A stretch of DNA of 64,000 nt. It comes from Notospermus geniculatus (taxonomy: Eukaryota; Nemertea; Pilidiophora; Heteronemertea; Lineidae). The stretch lies in NCBI GenBank assembly GCA_002633025.1, contig NMRB01000996.1, forward strand, positions 177,794 through 241,793, written 5' to 3'. The notes beneath the pieces are model-generated. The model worked only from the letters and a program-made list of their open reading frames with translations, made no database searches and was not told the DNA's origin. Shown here in pieces: positions 48,094 to 60,300 of this stretch. The position numbers were made by a program, and so were the translations under genes. How positions within the stretch are numbered: the first letter of the stretch is position 1; every line of letters begins with the position of its first letter.

Positions 48094-48341
48094 AGATAAT
48101 GTATCACGACTTCATTGTTTACATTTAATGTTTGTAAACATGGATGTTTACATTATGATATTTTGGACTTTTGGGGTATGCCGACCCACCAAAATGAATA
48201 CTTTTGGAATCAACAAAATTTCCAGAGGGGCATGCCACCAACAAATTACTCATAAGACAAAGAAAGCCTGGACATAAACAAACAAAATGTAAATAAACAA
48301 TGAATTTCGTGGCCCGCGAAAACACCTGTGATACATTATCT
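48094..48341. mobile_element. TTAA-flanked MITE with agataatgtatcac ends
   Basis: Terminal inverted repeats agataatgtatcac...gtgatacattatct are bordered on both sides by TTAA (48090-48093 and 48342-48345). The empty site is preserved in unit 1 near 36703 (gagattaaggaactg) with a single TTAA. TTAA targets are the mark of piggyBac-type transposition. It is non-autonomous, with no open frame of note. Confidence 0.9.
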
Positions 48342-48856
48342 TTAAGGAACTGATAACTCTCCATTCTGACTCTAACCACAGTCATTGCAACTGAGGACAG
48401 GTGTTCTCCTGGCTGAGGTGTCCGCTAAGAGAGGTTCCAGTGGAGTTGTAACTTCTGATCTAGTAACTGCTGAAAGAGTCCGTTGTTAATTCATTGTGCA
48501 TTATTCCTCCACAAAATCACGTTTTTTAACACTGCCATTTGATGTAATGTGCTAGTTGGTATTCTATCATGTTAGTGGTATAGCCCAAGTGAATATTGTA
48601 TGAGTTGAGTTTATGTGCATTGTTTACTAGTATGTCAGTTTTCTCCACCAGAATAATGAATAAATGGTAAATGTACTCGTAACCAGCCTTTTTTCAATCC
48701 GATTAATGATATTGGACGGTTTCACGACTGCATGCATAGTTTTGTGGTGCAGTGAAACTGTTCAGGGGAGGGCGGAGGGGGATCGAAGCATTCTCCAGGG
48801 AGGCCAAAAAATTACGTCCATTTTCTTTCCAAATGTGACGGTAAATGCAGAGCCAT

Positions 48857-49459
48857 ACGGTGGCCCATAAGGGACATTTATATATTTTTCATTTTATATG
48901 TATATTTTTTTTCGTACTTTTCTCTGGGGAAATAATGTTTTCTCCGCAGAAATAAAGTTTTCTCCGCGGAAATAAAGTTTTCTCCGCGGAAATAACTTTA
49001 TTCCGTGGAATAAACTTTTCTCCACGTGGAGAAAACTCTTCTCCGTGGAAATAAACTTTTCTGCACAGAAATAAAGTTTATTCCGCGGAAATAACTTTAT
49101 TCCGCAGAGAAAGTTTTCTCCACGTGGAGAAAACTTTTCTCCGCGGAATTAAACTTTTCTCCGTGGAATTAGACTTTTCTCCGCGGAAATAAACTTTTCA
49201 CTGCGGAATTAAACTTTTCTCCACGGAATTAAACTTTGTGGAAATCGCTGATCAAACCCGGAGTTTTTCCACGTGGAGAAAAGTTTATTTCCGCGGAGAA
49301 AAGTTTATCCACGTGAAGAAAAGTTTATTCTGCGGAATAAAGTTATTTCCGCAGAAAAAAAATTATTCCCGTAGAGAAAACATTATTTCCGCGGAGGGAA
49401 GTATGAAAAAAAAAATAAAAATGTAAAATTAAAGATAAATGTCCCTTATGGGCCACTGT
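48857..49459. repeat. ccgcgg fold-back element, copy 4 (complete ends)
   Basis: It starts acggtggcccataagggaca and ends tgtcccttatgggccactgt. Inside, arrays of ccgcgg/ccgtgg/ccacgtgg-centred units run in one orientation, then turn at gaaatcgctgatcaaaccc (about 49237) and run inverted. gagcca borders both ends, a possible target duplication. Confidence 0.85.
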
Positions 49460-49580
49460 GGAGCCAAGTTTATCTACCCCTTATACCTATACCTTGAATA
49501 TTTGGAATAGTGTTAAATTTTCAAATTAGCAGGTATTTGAAATTGAATTTAAAATTTGAAAATTTCATGTCGCCAGATCA

Positions 49581-49701
49581 AGGTCTGTATTCTAGAAGCT
49601 TCCTTAAGTCTAAGGTTTACCTTTAGCTATTGTTTGCAGGGCAGAATACAAAAGATTAAAGTGGACCTTTGAGCTAAGGAGGCTTCTAGAATACGGGCCC
49701 A
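49581..49701. repeat. Fold-back MITE with tattctagaag ends (copy 2)
   Basis: Left gtctgtattctagaagcttccttaag; right inverse ...aaggaggcttctagaatacgggcc. It is the same family as 25170-25289 but more diverged. It lies in unit 2; the matching part of unit 1 (about 37862-37925) lacks it. Confidence 0.7.
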
Positions 49702-50238
49702 AGTGTTGTCGAACTGATCATAGCAGCGACTAATTACGACTTTTGTCATCCAGTGTATAGAGGCGTTTAGACATGTGGGTGGGGGTGGGGGATAAAACAT
49801 ACTTTACTTGGCCAACGATCTTACTTTTGCCTCCAGAGAGTATGATACTGATGATACAGCAGGGAATGGCGAGTGAGGAAGTTAGAGGCTTGGAATCGTT
49901 GTGTCAGTTGCGACTTGCTCCTACTTTGGCTAGATCGGATCACAAATATGAACACATGACACCTGTATGACCTGGCTGACTTTAATTGGCACCATAACTT
50001 ACAGTGGAAAATTATATCTTAACAAAAGAACATGCAATAAACTCTTACTACCGTAATCCATGTTAAATCAAGCCAGAAGCTGGACTGGCAAATTATATTG
50101 ACTACAGGTATTAACTTTGCCAAGTAGACCTATACAATCTGCTGATCAGACATCAAATGAACATAGGGACAAATCTTACAGTGATAATACTGATGAACCT
50201 CATGTTTATGACTACATCTGGTTTAAACACAACTTTAT

Positions 50239-50466
50239 TTACTCTTGTATCTAACTATAACTTGTCTTAGCCACGCATGGAATTTCCCTGCGTGACTTAG
50301 TTCTATTTTCATGTTCGTGGCCACATGCGGGTAGTCTGTAGGCCTTGACGTCATTGAGGACTTCCACAACGTGAAATTGAACATTCGATCATGTACATGT
50401 ATATTCATAAAATCGGTAACTGACAGGGAAATGTCATGCGTGGCTGAAAACACTTTATAAGAGTAA
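50239..50466. repeat. MITE with ttactctt...aagagtaa ends
   Basis: The ends ttactcttgtat and ttataagagtaa are inverted. Inside them, agccacgcatg with tttccctg pairs with cagggaaa and catgcgtggct. About 228 bp, just right of the duplicated region. Confidence 0.65.
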
Positions 50467-50603
50467 TGGGCAGAAATTGTCTCTAGGTGTACACGTACTT
50501 GTCATCTTGAATACATGTAATACTAAAACAAGCAAAATTGATCAGTAATGACAGTGGACTGTAGATATATTACTGATGCACTTAAATTGAAACTTTACAT
50601 GAC

Positions 50604-50816
50604 CTACCGTATACGCAAATATTTTCACATGTAAAAATTCTCGCGAAAATGCGAAATCAAAATTTCGCTGTGAATATTAATACATGCATAAAAATTCCCC
50701 CAACAATCTAGTCGGTTGCCTTCCCGGCCCTTGATGCGAACATTAATCCACGCAGAACAGAAAAAATGTTCAATTCGTGAAATATTATCCCATGAAAATA
50801 TTTGCATATATGGTAG
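50604..50816. repeat. MITE with ctaccgtatacgcaaatatt ends
   Basis: The left end ctaccgtatacgcaaatattttca is inverted at the right as tgaaaatatttgcatatatggtag. The interior has cgcgaaaat/attcgtgaa words. The perfect hairpin cttggaggaatcctccaag follows immediately at about 50819. Confidence 0.7.
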
Positions 50817-50865
50817 ATCTTGGAGGAATCCTCCAAGGGTAGATCAACATGACATGTTTGTACAC

Positions 50866-51000
50866 TGAGCACGTTAGACTACATGTATCAGCAGGCTACA
50901 CTTCAAGTATCAGCAGACACTACATCCATCAGCGCACTACACTACATGTATCAGCACATTAATGCTCAGCACATTACACTTCATGTATCAGCACATTATC
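50866..51000 (+). repeat. Degenerate tandem repeat, about 22-bp unit
   Basis: Repeats of a unit like cattacacttcatgtatcagca, about six copies with variation (acatgtatcagca, tcaagtatcagca), lie between MITEs and the 3' end of the ZZEF1-like gene. Confidence 0.7.
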
Positions 51001-51378
51001 ATTTTAAATCACAGCTTTATGTACATGTAATTTGCAGTATCTCCTGATGTACATGAAATGGCTTTCAATATCTATAGGAAGTTAGACTTTTTGACCAATC
51101 ATGCAGAACTTTCTGCAGAGAGGGCCCAGATTTCTGGCATGTTTAAAAGGAAGTTCGTCGAGCCACTAGACATGAAGAATTGGTGAAGAAAAGATTAGAA
51201 TCATGAGATTTTAATCCTTGTTGGTCGGCTTCTAGTGAAACGAGACCTTGATAATCATCATAAAACATCTCTTTGTGTTTGAACAAACAGTTGGTCACCA
51301 CATCACATGTGGCGAGAGTCACTCACAGGCCGAGAACCAGGGTCAGGTCCCAAGTGATGACTTTTTAACCTTGCCTGA

Positions 51379-54300
51379 TCAGGGCGACTTATTTTCTTCA
51401 CTGCCCTTGTTAGACTTTTTCCCATCCGAACTTTTCCCACCGTCCACTGCTTCTTTTCCTTTCTTTCCATCGGCGTTCCGTTTTGCCTGCAGCGCGTTTG
51501 TGGCAATATTCGCATAATTAATAGCCGCACCGACAGCGGCGACATTCACGACACCCTCCAGGAGGAGTTCTTTCCATTCCTCTTTCGTCTTCAGTGAGGC
51601 GGCGTAGCGTTCAGCGATATCATTGACCTTGAAAACAAAGATCAAGAAATTATAGTGAAGGAGCCACCACTGAGGATGAGGTCATTACTGAGAGGCGGGT
51701 ATATTACTCCATATGCCATGGAGTAATGTATTTCTGATTACAGGAATTAGTTCATGAATCCTCTGAGCCAAAGTTTATAGAAAACTTACCAAAGCTAAGT
51801 TCTCAGCCACGAAGAACAATTCTGTCAGTGCCCTAACGAGTGGTGTGGTGATCGTGCCGGGCTCGGGGTCACCGGACATCTTGGTGTACAACTGCCACAG
51901 TGGTTGGAGGAGGCAAATATCGATGACGAGGGGGGAACAATCATCACGGCTGAAAGAGACAACCATGAACACAACGTGTTAAGACAAACCTTAAACACAA
52001 CTTACCAGCGCTGAATGTTGAGTATATGAAGTAACTGCAGCTGTAGTCTGATACACATTATACGTTGACTCAGCATGCTGAGCAGATGTGATAACCACTT
52101 GGCTATCAGCACTGAGTGTTGAGTATATCTATCTGAAGCAACTTACCAGCACTGAGTGTTGAGTATATGAAGCAGGAGCTGTATTATCTTGAGTCGGTGG
52201 GAGCCTGTCTGTTTACACACGACCTGGATCAGGGAGGACCACAGCTGGTCCAGGGGAAGTAAGCTGACAACGGAAAAAAAAACATGTACTGTTAAAGTCA
52301 TATTTTGCATTTATAGTCTGATATCAACAGAAGAAGTGTTACTCGACTAACACTATGACCCTTGTCTAGAAGAAATGAAGTGTTCCAAGCTCAAGTTGAA
52401 ATAAAGACAAAGCTCACCTTGTCCTGTCTGGGGCAGAGAGTATGGCATCTAGGATCATGTATCCGGTGTCAAATCGCCCAGTCTTTCCTCCAGTCACACT
52501 GAACTTGTAACCCCAGTCTGTGTTACTGCAGTCAGTTGAGAATTTGAAGTATAACGTATCACCTGAAAAACAGACAAGTCAATCAAACACTGGTAAATTA
52601 ATACACGTATATCGATCTGCTACAACCTGCAGGTACTCTTTCAACTGGAAAATTGAATCTGTATGAAAAGGCAAGACTCCACATACATTTGTAGACGGAA
52701 CGTTATACAGCCTGGCAGCATGAGGAGTGAGGAATGTGTGAGACTAACCTGGCACCTCAAAATCCACCCATCTGTCTCTAGCACCACTGAATACATGTTT
52801 ATCTTGTGCATAGTCGGCACTTGTTGACATCACAAGGTCATCACACGTTTCTTCTGTCACACATCTATGCAAAAGAAAATAATCAATTGTTTTGACACTG
52901 ACCTATGAAGACCTGTGAACTACCGCCACTGGGAGCAGTTGTACCTCTTTTTTCAATGCTTTGTCGTTTTTACACTGCGTTGGGCGGGCGGGTTGGCTCT
53001 CTATCGGTAACTAAACTACAGAAAACTATGTCCAGTCATTTACGTCATTGGTGAAAGGGTAAACCACCAGGAAACCAACAATGGTGAACTGCTCATTGAG
53101 AGCCAATTCACAAGAGAAAAACTCTAAACTGGAGCACGCCTTTCGGCCTTTCCCTGTTTTTACGGGAGTTGATTGAACTTCCTCACCTCTTGTCAAACTT
53201 TACCGACAGGAATGTAGCACCAGGAATGTGGATTTTATCAGTCAAGTTTGTATTGTTCTTGTACGGATGTTCGGAGTCTCTGCTCACACACATCAAGCTT
53301 AACTCCTCCAGGAAGTGACATCCTGTCATCGCTATGGAAACCAAACAACTTGGATCACAGCTCTTTATCAGGTTTTGTACCAGCTGTAAACATGAACAAG
53401 GGGAAAATCAACAAATACTTATAGAATTTGGGCGTGAATGAAAGCAGCCTGAACAGTAAGAAGGACAACACCGACACCTTCTGATGCTCCATAGGAGAGT
53501 TGGCTCTCTATGGGCAATTCAACCATAGGAAACTATGGGCAGTCACTTGTCATGGGTCTCAGTGCAAGCTGGACAGAAACAATGGTGACTTGCCCATTGA
53601 GAGCCAACACTCAAACACAAGAAAACGCTCACGTGGAGCAGTCCCTAAGTCTCTGGTTGGCCAATGATTATGAAAATCTCATTACTCGGGCCAGAGCCTA
53701 CAAGGTTATCACCTCAAAAACCCCAGCCTCCCCGGTCCAGAAATACTGGTCATTCTACAAGAAAGATTTCCGATCTCTCACCTTATTAATCGTGTCCCTG
53801 CTCTCCGTCCTATTCAGCATATCAATGACACACGGTATCTGAGCATCGTTGCTGCATCCCAGCAGCTGTGCTGTGATGATGTGTTCACCGTCAGCTGGCC
53901 ACTCTGCCAGCAAACTGATCAAAACCTCGCGAGCATAGAGTACAGCAATGGCCAGGTTAACCTTCATTAGGTAGTCCCTATTCATCGCCTTTCCCTGCGC
54001 CTCTAATGCCTTCTTAAAAAGCTCTGCACTTTTTTGTTTTCGTTGTTTTTCCACCTCTTTCTTCACATCATTATCAGGTTTTGTTACAAGGTTCTGTGTT
54101 TTCTCGCACGGTTCGTCGACGGCCTCAACGACATCCGTCACCCTGAAGTGAAAGTACATGAGTGTACAAAACAGAGCACAGTAAGTAATTGCAAGTCAGG
54201 GAGATGGAGACAGGTATTTTTCGACAGGGGAGGCAATATGTGTGGCGGTCTAGGAAAACCCGTTGGAAGTCGCTGAGTGATCAACAAGGGTTGTTAGATT

Positions 54301-57300
54301 GCCTGTGCATTGATCTGCTACTGTTCACCTGTTACTTATTACATTTCAGCTACTGAAATGTGCGGGTTCACCAAGGCCATTAACACTTTCCTCAAACATG
54401 ACATCCGACAGGTTTTCCTAGACCGTCTCACATATTATCTGACCAACTTACCCTTCATGCTCGTCCAGTGGTGTCACCCCCGACAACTGGATGCCTGTAT
54501 CGATTGACTTGTCTACCATAATGGAGCTCGGGGCCTCTGGTGTCCTTAACTTTCTCATCCTGTAAGCAGAGAACTCTTGGTTACAACAAGGGAGGACAAG
54601 GTGAAGACAAGGGAAGGGACGAGAGCACAAGTTCAATCCGAAGGTTAGTGCCAAAGTCCCTCTCTAACACCACTGTCAAAGAGGTGTTTTCGTTTCTCTC
54701 TCGCTGGGCTTGGTGCCCCTCACACTGCAACAAAATATGGACTGCTTTGAATTCCTCTGCTGTAAAACTGTGTGAAGAGGGGTAGGGGGCTCAGTTGACG
54801 TTTGGAAGAGTCTCTACACAAGGAGAACACCACAAAACATAATAATGGAAAAAGAAATTGACTCACAGGTCCATGGTTTGTGTAAGAGCTGTATGGATGT
54901 CTTCAGGTCGACTTAGCCCTGGACGTCTGCAACACGTGAAATGGTAGGTATGATTCATTGCTACAAGGATTGAAAACTGGATGCTTCATTGAAATAGCCC
55001 TGAGGCCATCGGCTTCTGGCAACCGCAAGCCAAAACACTGTAGGTCAAGTCCCGCAATAATGGTTTACTTACCCAAGATCTTTTCTGGCCAGCTCCCTGA
55101 GGACGTCCGTAGCTGAGGAGTAATTCTCATCCATGATGGCAGCCAGAGGGTTGAGTGTAGCTTGGAGAACCTGGGACAGAATGAATACAACAGAATGGGT
55201 TGAAAAAGACAGACTATTTAAGAGAGTGTGATGGCGTAGTGGTGAGAGCATCGGACTCATCACCAGGAGGCCTCGGGTTCAATTCCAGGTGTAGTCGTCA
55301 CTCTGTACTCTCAACTGGTAGAACTGTGGGGAAGGATAGAGTGACTGCTAAGAGCGGCTCCTTGAATTCCGAAGAAAGGTTTCTGGAGGGACTGGGGAAA
55401 TAGTAAAGCACCTTTGAGACAGTGCTGCAGCAAAAAGCTGCTACCGGTATATACAAGCTACACATTATTATTACATGTATATTGTTAGTGTCCAGTGAGT
55501 GGAGACTTTACCTGACGATGAAAACGAGGGGCAAGATAAGCTATAAAGCACAGATTAACAGTCAGTATCTACACATATTAGTAAAGAAATAATTACCTGT
55601 AAACATACCTGTGCATAACCACTGATAAGGTCAATAGTTTCCTTCGCCGCACTGTCAGCTGTATCGACGTTGGTAGCAGCACTGGCTCCTTTCTCTTTCT
55701 CCGACTTACTCGCAGTTCTCGTCTTCCCGGGGATGGTGCTGGCGCCTTGTTTGTCTGCCGTGTATAACATCAGGGACAGCACCTGTGCAATGAAGGAATG
55801 ATGTTCATGTAACATATATGTGCATGCAACACCGTCCTACATGTATTAGGACGGTGCTGCATGCACGTATAAGTCCTAGAGGTCAGTGTTGCATGCTGCC
55901 ACACAGCAGGCTGTTGAATCGAATCTTTGAATCAAAGTCCTGACATTCATGCTGTTGATATGATAATGTTGGAGGAGTTAGATCCCAATGGCAAAGCCAG
56001 GTCTCTGTGACCTTACAACTGTGATTTTGGTGTATAAAGACAATATAATGAGCCATGTTTGCTGTGTTTAAAGTACATGTTAGACAATATTTGAGTAGGC
56101 CTACCTCCAGGTCTTTTAGGAGCCAAAGTTTCTCAAACTCTGTCCCTCTGCTTGCCAAATGAACAATACATTGAATAAAGTCCATCTCATACAGGGGGTT
56201 GTTCTGACTTGTTATGTCCTCTGGTGTTCCCGTCTTGATGAGGGCCTTCAGGGCCAAGCCAAGGACCCAGAGACTCTCGACACCGACATCTGAGGTGGCA
56301 TCTGCAAAAGACGATGATGGATTTTATACATGGAGCAGTGCCTGTGGAACTCGGTTAGAATGTCCATGCCCTGGTGATAAGCTACCTTTCCTGAGACGTC
56401 CACCAATATCCTTGATGATGTCGATAAGGGCCGAGGTATGCTGTAGGTCAGGGATCTCAAGGTCGGGTTTGGAGACATCGATGTATTCATCAATCACCTG
56501 AAGAAAGGAGGCAGGAATATGAAAGAATGAAATAAGAGTGAAACCTCTCTAAGAGGGACACCTTCAGGAAGGACCGGTGTCGACCATAATTGCTCAGTGT
56601 CCTGATTACAAGGTTGAAATGAATAGAAATGACCAGTTAGGACTGACCTGTGCTAGATAGGTGTCCTCCTGGCAGTGGTGTCCGCTAAGGGAAGTTCCAC
56701 TGTATTGTACTTGAGATCAAACTTACTTACCAAGTGGCGCCTCCTAGTGGCTTTATCCACAACCAGTGTTGTTCTCTTCTCGGGGAAGTGTTTGAGTACC
56801 ACACCATTCCGGGATTCCAGGCCAAATATGGTACATTTGACGTTGGTGCCCACAGAGAGTATGTCGGGGAATCCGGCCACAACGATCAGGGCAAATATTG
56901 AAGATAGATCTTGGGCCTAGAAAGGAATCGAACAGATACAGCGGCATTAACACACAAAGATGACTGGGGATGTTACACCACGACGTGATTCCTTCACCCG
57001 CACATGACACCACAGTTTGATTGTGGGTAACGTGGATGCCCCAAGCGCTGGCAACCTCATGCTTTATACCAAGATAGGTAACACTTACACTAGTTAATCC
57101 CTGTATAGAGGTCTTGACGTGATCCATCAACACATCTCTCCAAGCTGACGAGTTAAATAGGCCTTGTAGGATCGACGCGACAGAATAGGCCCATTCTATG
57201 CTGCTCCTTTGAAGGAAAAGTAAGGAATATCAACATGAGAGTTGTTTCTCAAGTTTGAAAGTAGCTCTGGGGAATACAGGAGGAAACCAGAGGCCTTGGG

Positions 57301-60300
57301 GAGCTGCACTGTTTAAGATTCACCCTCTCTGTCCTGTGAAGTGGATGGATGAGAGTTGAACCCACGACCTCCAGAGTAACAGGTTCTGATGTTTCCACTA
57401 TGTCACTCAGACACTAAAATCTGTCCTCTGACATGAAGTCAGAGACAACGAACAGTGTAGAATTCTTACTTGCCTTTCTAAGCATTTTGCCCCGAAATCA
57501 AACAAATACTTGATGGTATGCCATCCTTCTTTCTTTCCTTCTTCCAGGGGTCGACCGGTCGCTTCAACAACAGCGTTATCGCACACCTTGACAATGGTAA
57601 GAGAACAATTCAAGATGCAGCAAACCAAACAGACATTTATACTCCAGTTTTTTACAAACAGGTGCAAAATAGGAGCCACCTATTATGCTGGGGACATATG
57701 AGACAGATTCCTCATTTTGAGATGTGCTGACAGTTCTTGGCTACCAGTAGACACACAGGAGTGACGGAGGGTTTGGAGGGTGACGAAGTGTTGCTACCGC
57801 TCTCTTTGGTAACAGTCACAGGCAAAGTACCAAGACAGAAGTACCAGAATTTACCTCACATGTAGCGGCAACTCTCTGCAGAAGATGGCGAAGGAGTCCC
57901 ATCGCCAGGTGTTGGGTGTTCACTTCATGGCCACTCTCACCACTGAAAACGAAACACAACAGAATAGAATACATGTAGCTTCTCCAACTGACACTTCCAG
58001 TCTCGACTTCTATGGGTAGGATTCAGGATAAATTCGTCTGCCACTGAAAGTTTTTTTTTTTTTTTTATAGTATTTTTATTTTATATATAGCGAGAACACT
58101 GCCTTACAGAGGGCCTCTACATGTCCTGCGGCAGCTCAGGATAGGAGGCCACATTTTGGTGCCAAAGCTATACATACGTTTCTATACATACGTTTCTCCA
58201 ACTGACACTTCCAGTCTCAACTTCTACATGTATGGGTAGGATTCAGGATAAATTCGTCTGCCACTGAAAGTTGCTTCATGCAGGCCTTGTTCACCAGGGA
58301 TCAAACCCACCAACCTAAAGGTGTTGGCCCAGGTCCTTACCACAACCGACAAAACTGCAAAATTTCATCTCCTCACCTTGCAACAGAGAAGAGAAGCTTG
58401 AGGAACTTCTCAGTGTGGAACAAGAAGGGTACGTGTTCTGCCGGTATCATTGCTCCAAGCAATCCCATGATTCTCTCCTGTGAGTGAAGCGCGAACGCGA
58501 TCTCTAGTTTTCCAGACTTTTCAGGATCCTCGACGAGGCTGTCTTCATGTAGCAACTCATCTGAAATACATGTACAATTGTAAGAAATGACAAGGATTTT
58601 GGGCAGTGTCCCCAAACTTGTGACTAGTACTAACTGTATAAACCTACCGCTGAGCGGGACTAGCTCCAGACAACTGATCACCATGGCCGTACACATGTCA
58701 TGGATCTGTGAGGCTGTCTCCTGATAGTCGGCATCGACGGGTGATGGCTGGGCGTACACGATGCTGGCCATGTTGAGGGTGAGGGAAGTAAAGAGTAGCC
58801 AGACATGTTGGTGGATATAAGCTTGGAGGGTCGAGTCACACTTTTTACTTGAAGTTACTGGAATGATGGAAAGAGTGAAGCAAATCAAAGGAAAATATAC
58901 CTAACAAGATCTATGTGGTTAGTTTTACCAAGAATGGAAGTTTACAAATGTACATCTCACACACCGACAAAAATCAAATCCCTGTAGGACAGAATGTTTG
59001 GAGGTCATTGATCATCGCCCAAGCTAAAAAATTGACTTTGTCAACGCTACAGGGGGTGCAGTGCAGACATCAATGCCTGTCACTCATGTAGTCATGAGTT
59101 TGACTAGTACATAGTTCAGACAGCTGATGAATCTGATCTTCTAAGCTGAATTCTTACTCTCAGTGATCAATTCTGAAATGGCCTCAACAGACCTGACTGT
59201 GCAGGCCCGTAGCTTATAGGGACAGGGGGGGCAAATGCCCCCCCAGGCCAATTGTTCAAAAAAAAAAATTTTTCAGCAAAATCAAATGGGATAAAAGATC
59301 AGAATTGTTCGTGTCTCAGAGTGCAGGAAATTGACCTCAAATCGCATCTCAGAGCTTCTAATTTTCAAAATTTTTCTGGGGCAGGCCCCCCAGACCCCCC
59401 GCAAAACAGGCCCCTGTGGCGCTCAAAGGCCAAGCCTACGTCCGGGTAGCTCGTTTGCTTAAAATGCCCCCCTAGCGAAAAAAAGCTAGCTACGGCCCTG
59501 CTGTGTTACTTACATGTGACCATCGGGAAGCGAGTCACGGAATGATCTGCAGTATGCCTGAAAGGAAAAATATGACGCTGTTACGTCATCCCTGACTTTC
59601 TACATGTATTTACCGGTAATTCCAAAGGGACAGAATCAAACAGAGTAAAACGCCTATTCCAAGGGCACACACAAAAGATCCCTATGCTGGTGGGATTCGA
59701 ACTGGTTTAGTGTAAACATGAGAAGGTCTTACCCCGAGGTGAGGTTCCCCTTGGTGTGACAACCAAAACAGAGATCAAAATCATCACAGATATCACAATG
59801 AACTCTCTGGCCGACGATGAACGCACCGCAGGCATTACATTTAAACCTGAAGAAAGAAACAATGACAGGATTATGTCGGATTCCCACCAATTTTCATATT
59901 AATTGAGGACAAAATGTAGTTGTACTTACATGAGGTGTACCATCTCATGGTCATCATTATGTTCACCGACGGGACTCACGCCGCCGGCAAAGCACGTCGC
60001 GCAGAGATCAACATCATCACATTGTAGACAGCGATAGCGTCTTCCCGGTAACGTCACGTGACATCCGTCACAGCCGATCTCGACATCCAGGAGATCGCAG
60101 AATCGGGCGATGAACATAGGCAATACCTGGAGAATGAAGTGAAGTAGTGTTGATGAAACATGCACCAACAGATCAGAACAAATTACTGTGAAAGGTTACC
60201 CTGTCCGGCCAGCCATTTCTATTTAGCTACTTTATGGCTCCAGCCTGGGATTGATAAGGCCTGGTCCTGCATAAGGGTGTTTGAGCTAGGTTGATGGGGA

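Larger units (their letters stand above)
38255..50040 (+). repeat. Segmental tandem duplication, unit 2
   Basis: Head-to-tail copy of 27831-38254. The junction is directly readable at 38254/38255 (...catgcaataa|ccttcaaacaagaac). The unit-2 end at 50040 carries the same ...catgcaataa followed by different DNA (actcttactaccg). It is longer than unit 1 because of extra insertions and repeat expansions. Confidence 0.9.

Noticed and set aside
35893-49430. CRISPR-like array in the ccgcgg repeats
   Set aside because: The units are tandem without unique spacers, inverted about a centre, and in an animal genome.
54034-54276. Plus-strand open frame opposite a ZZEF1-like exon
   Set aside because: Antisense shadow of the exon 53782-54142 and its intron; no domain.
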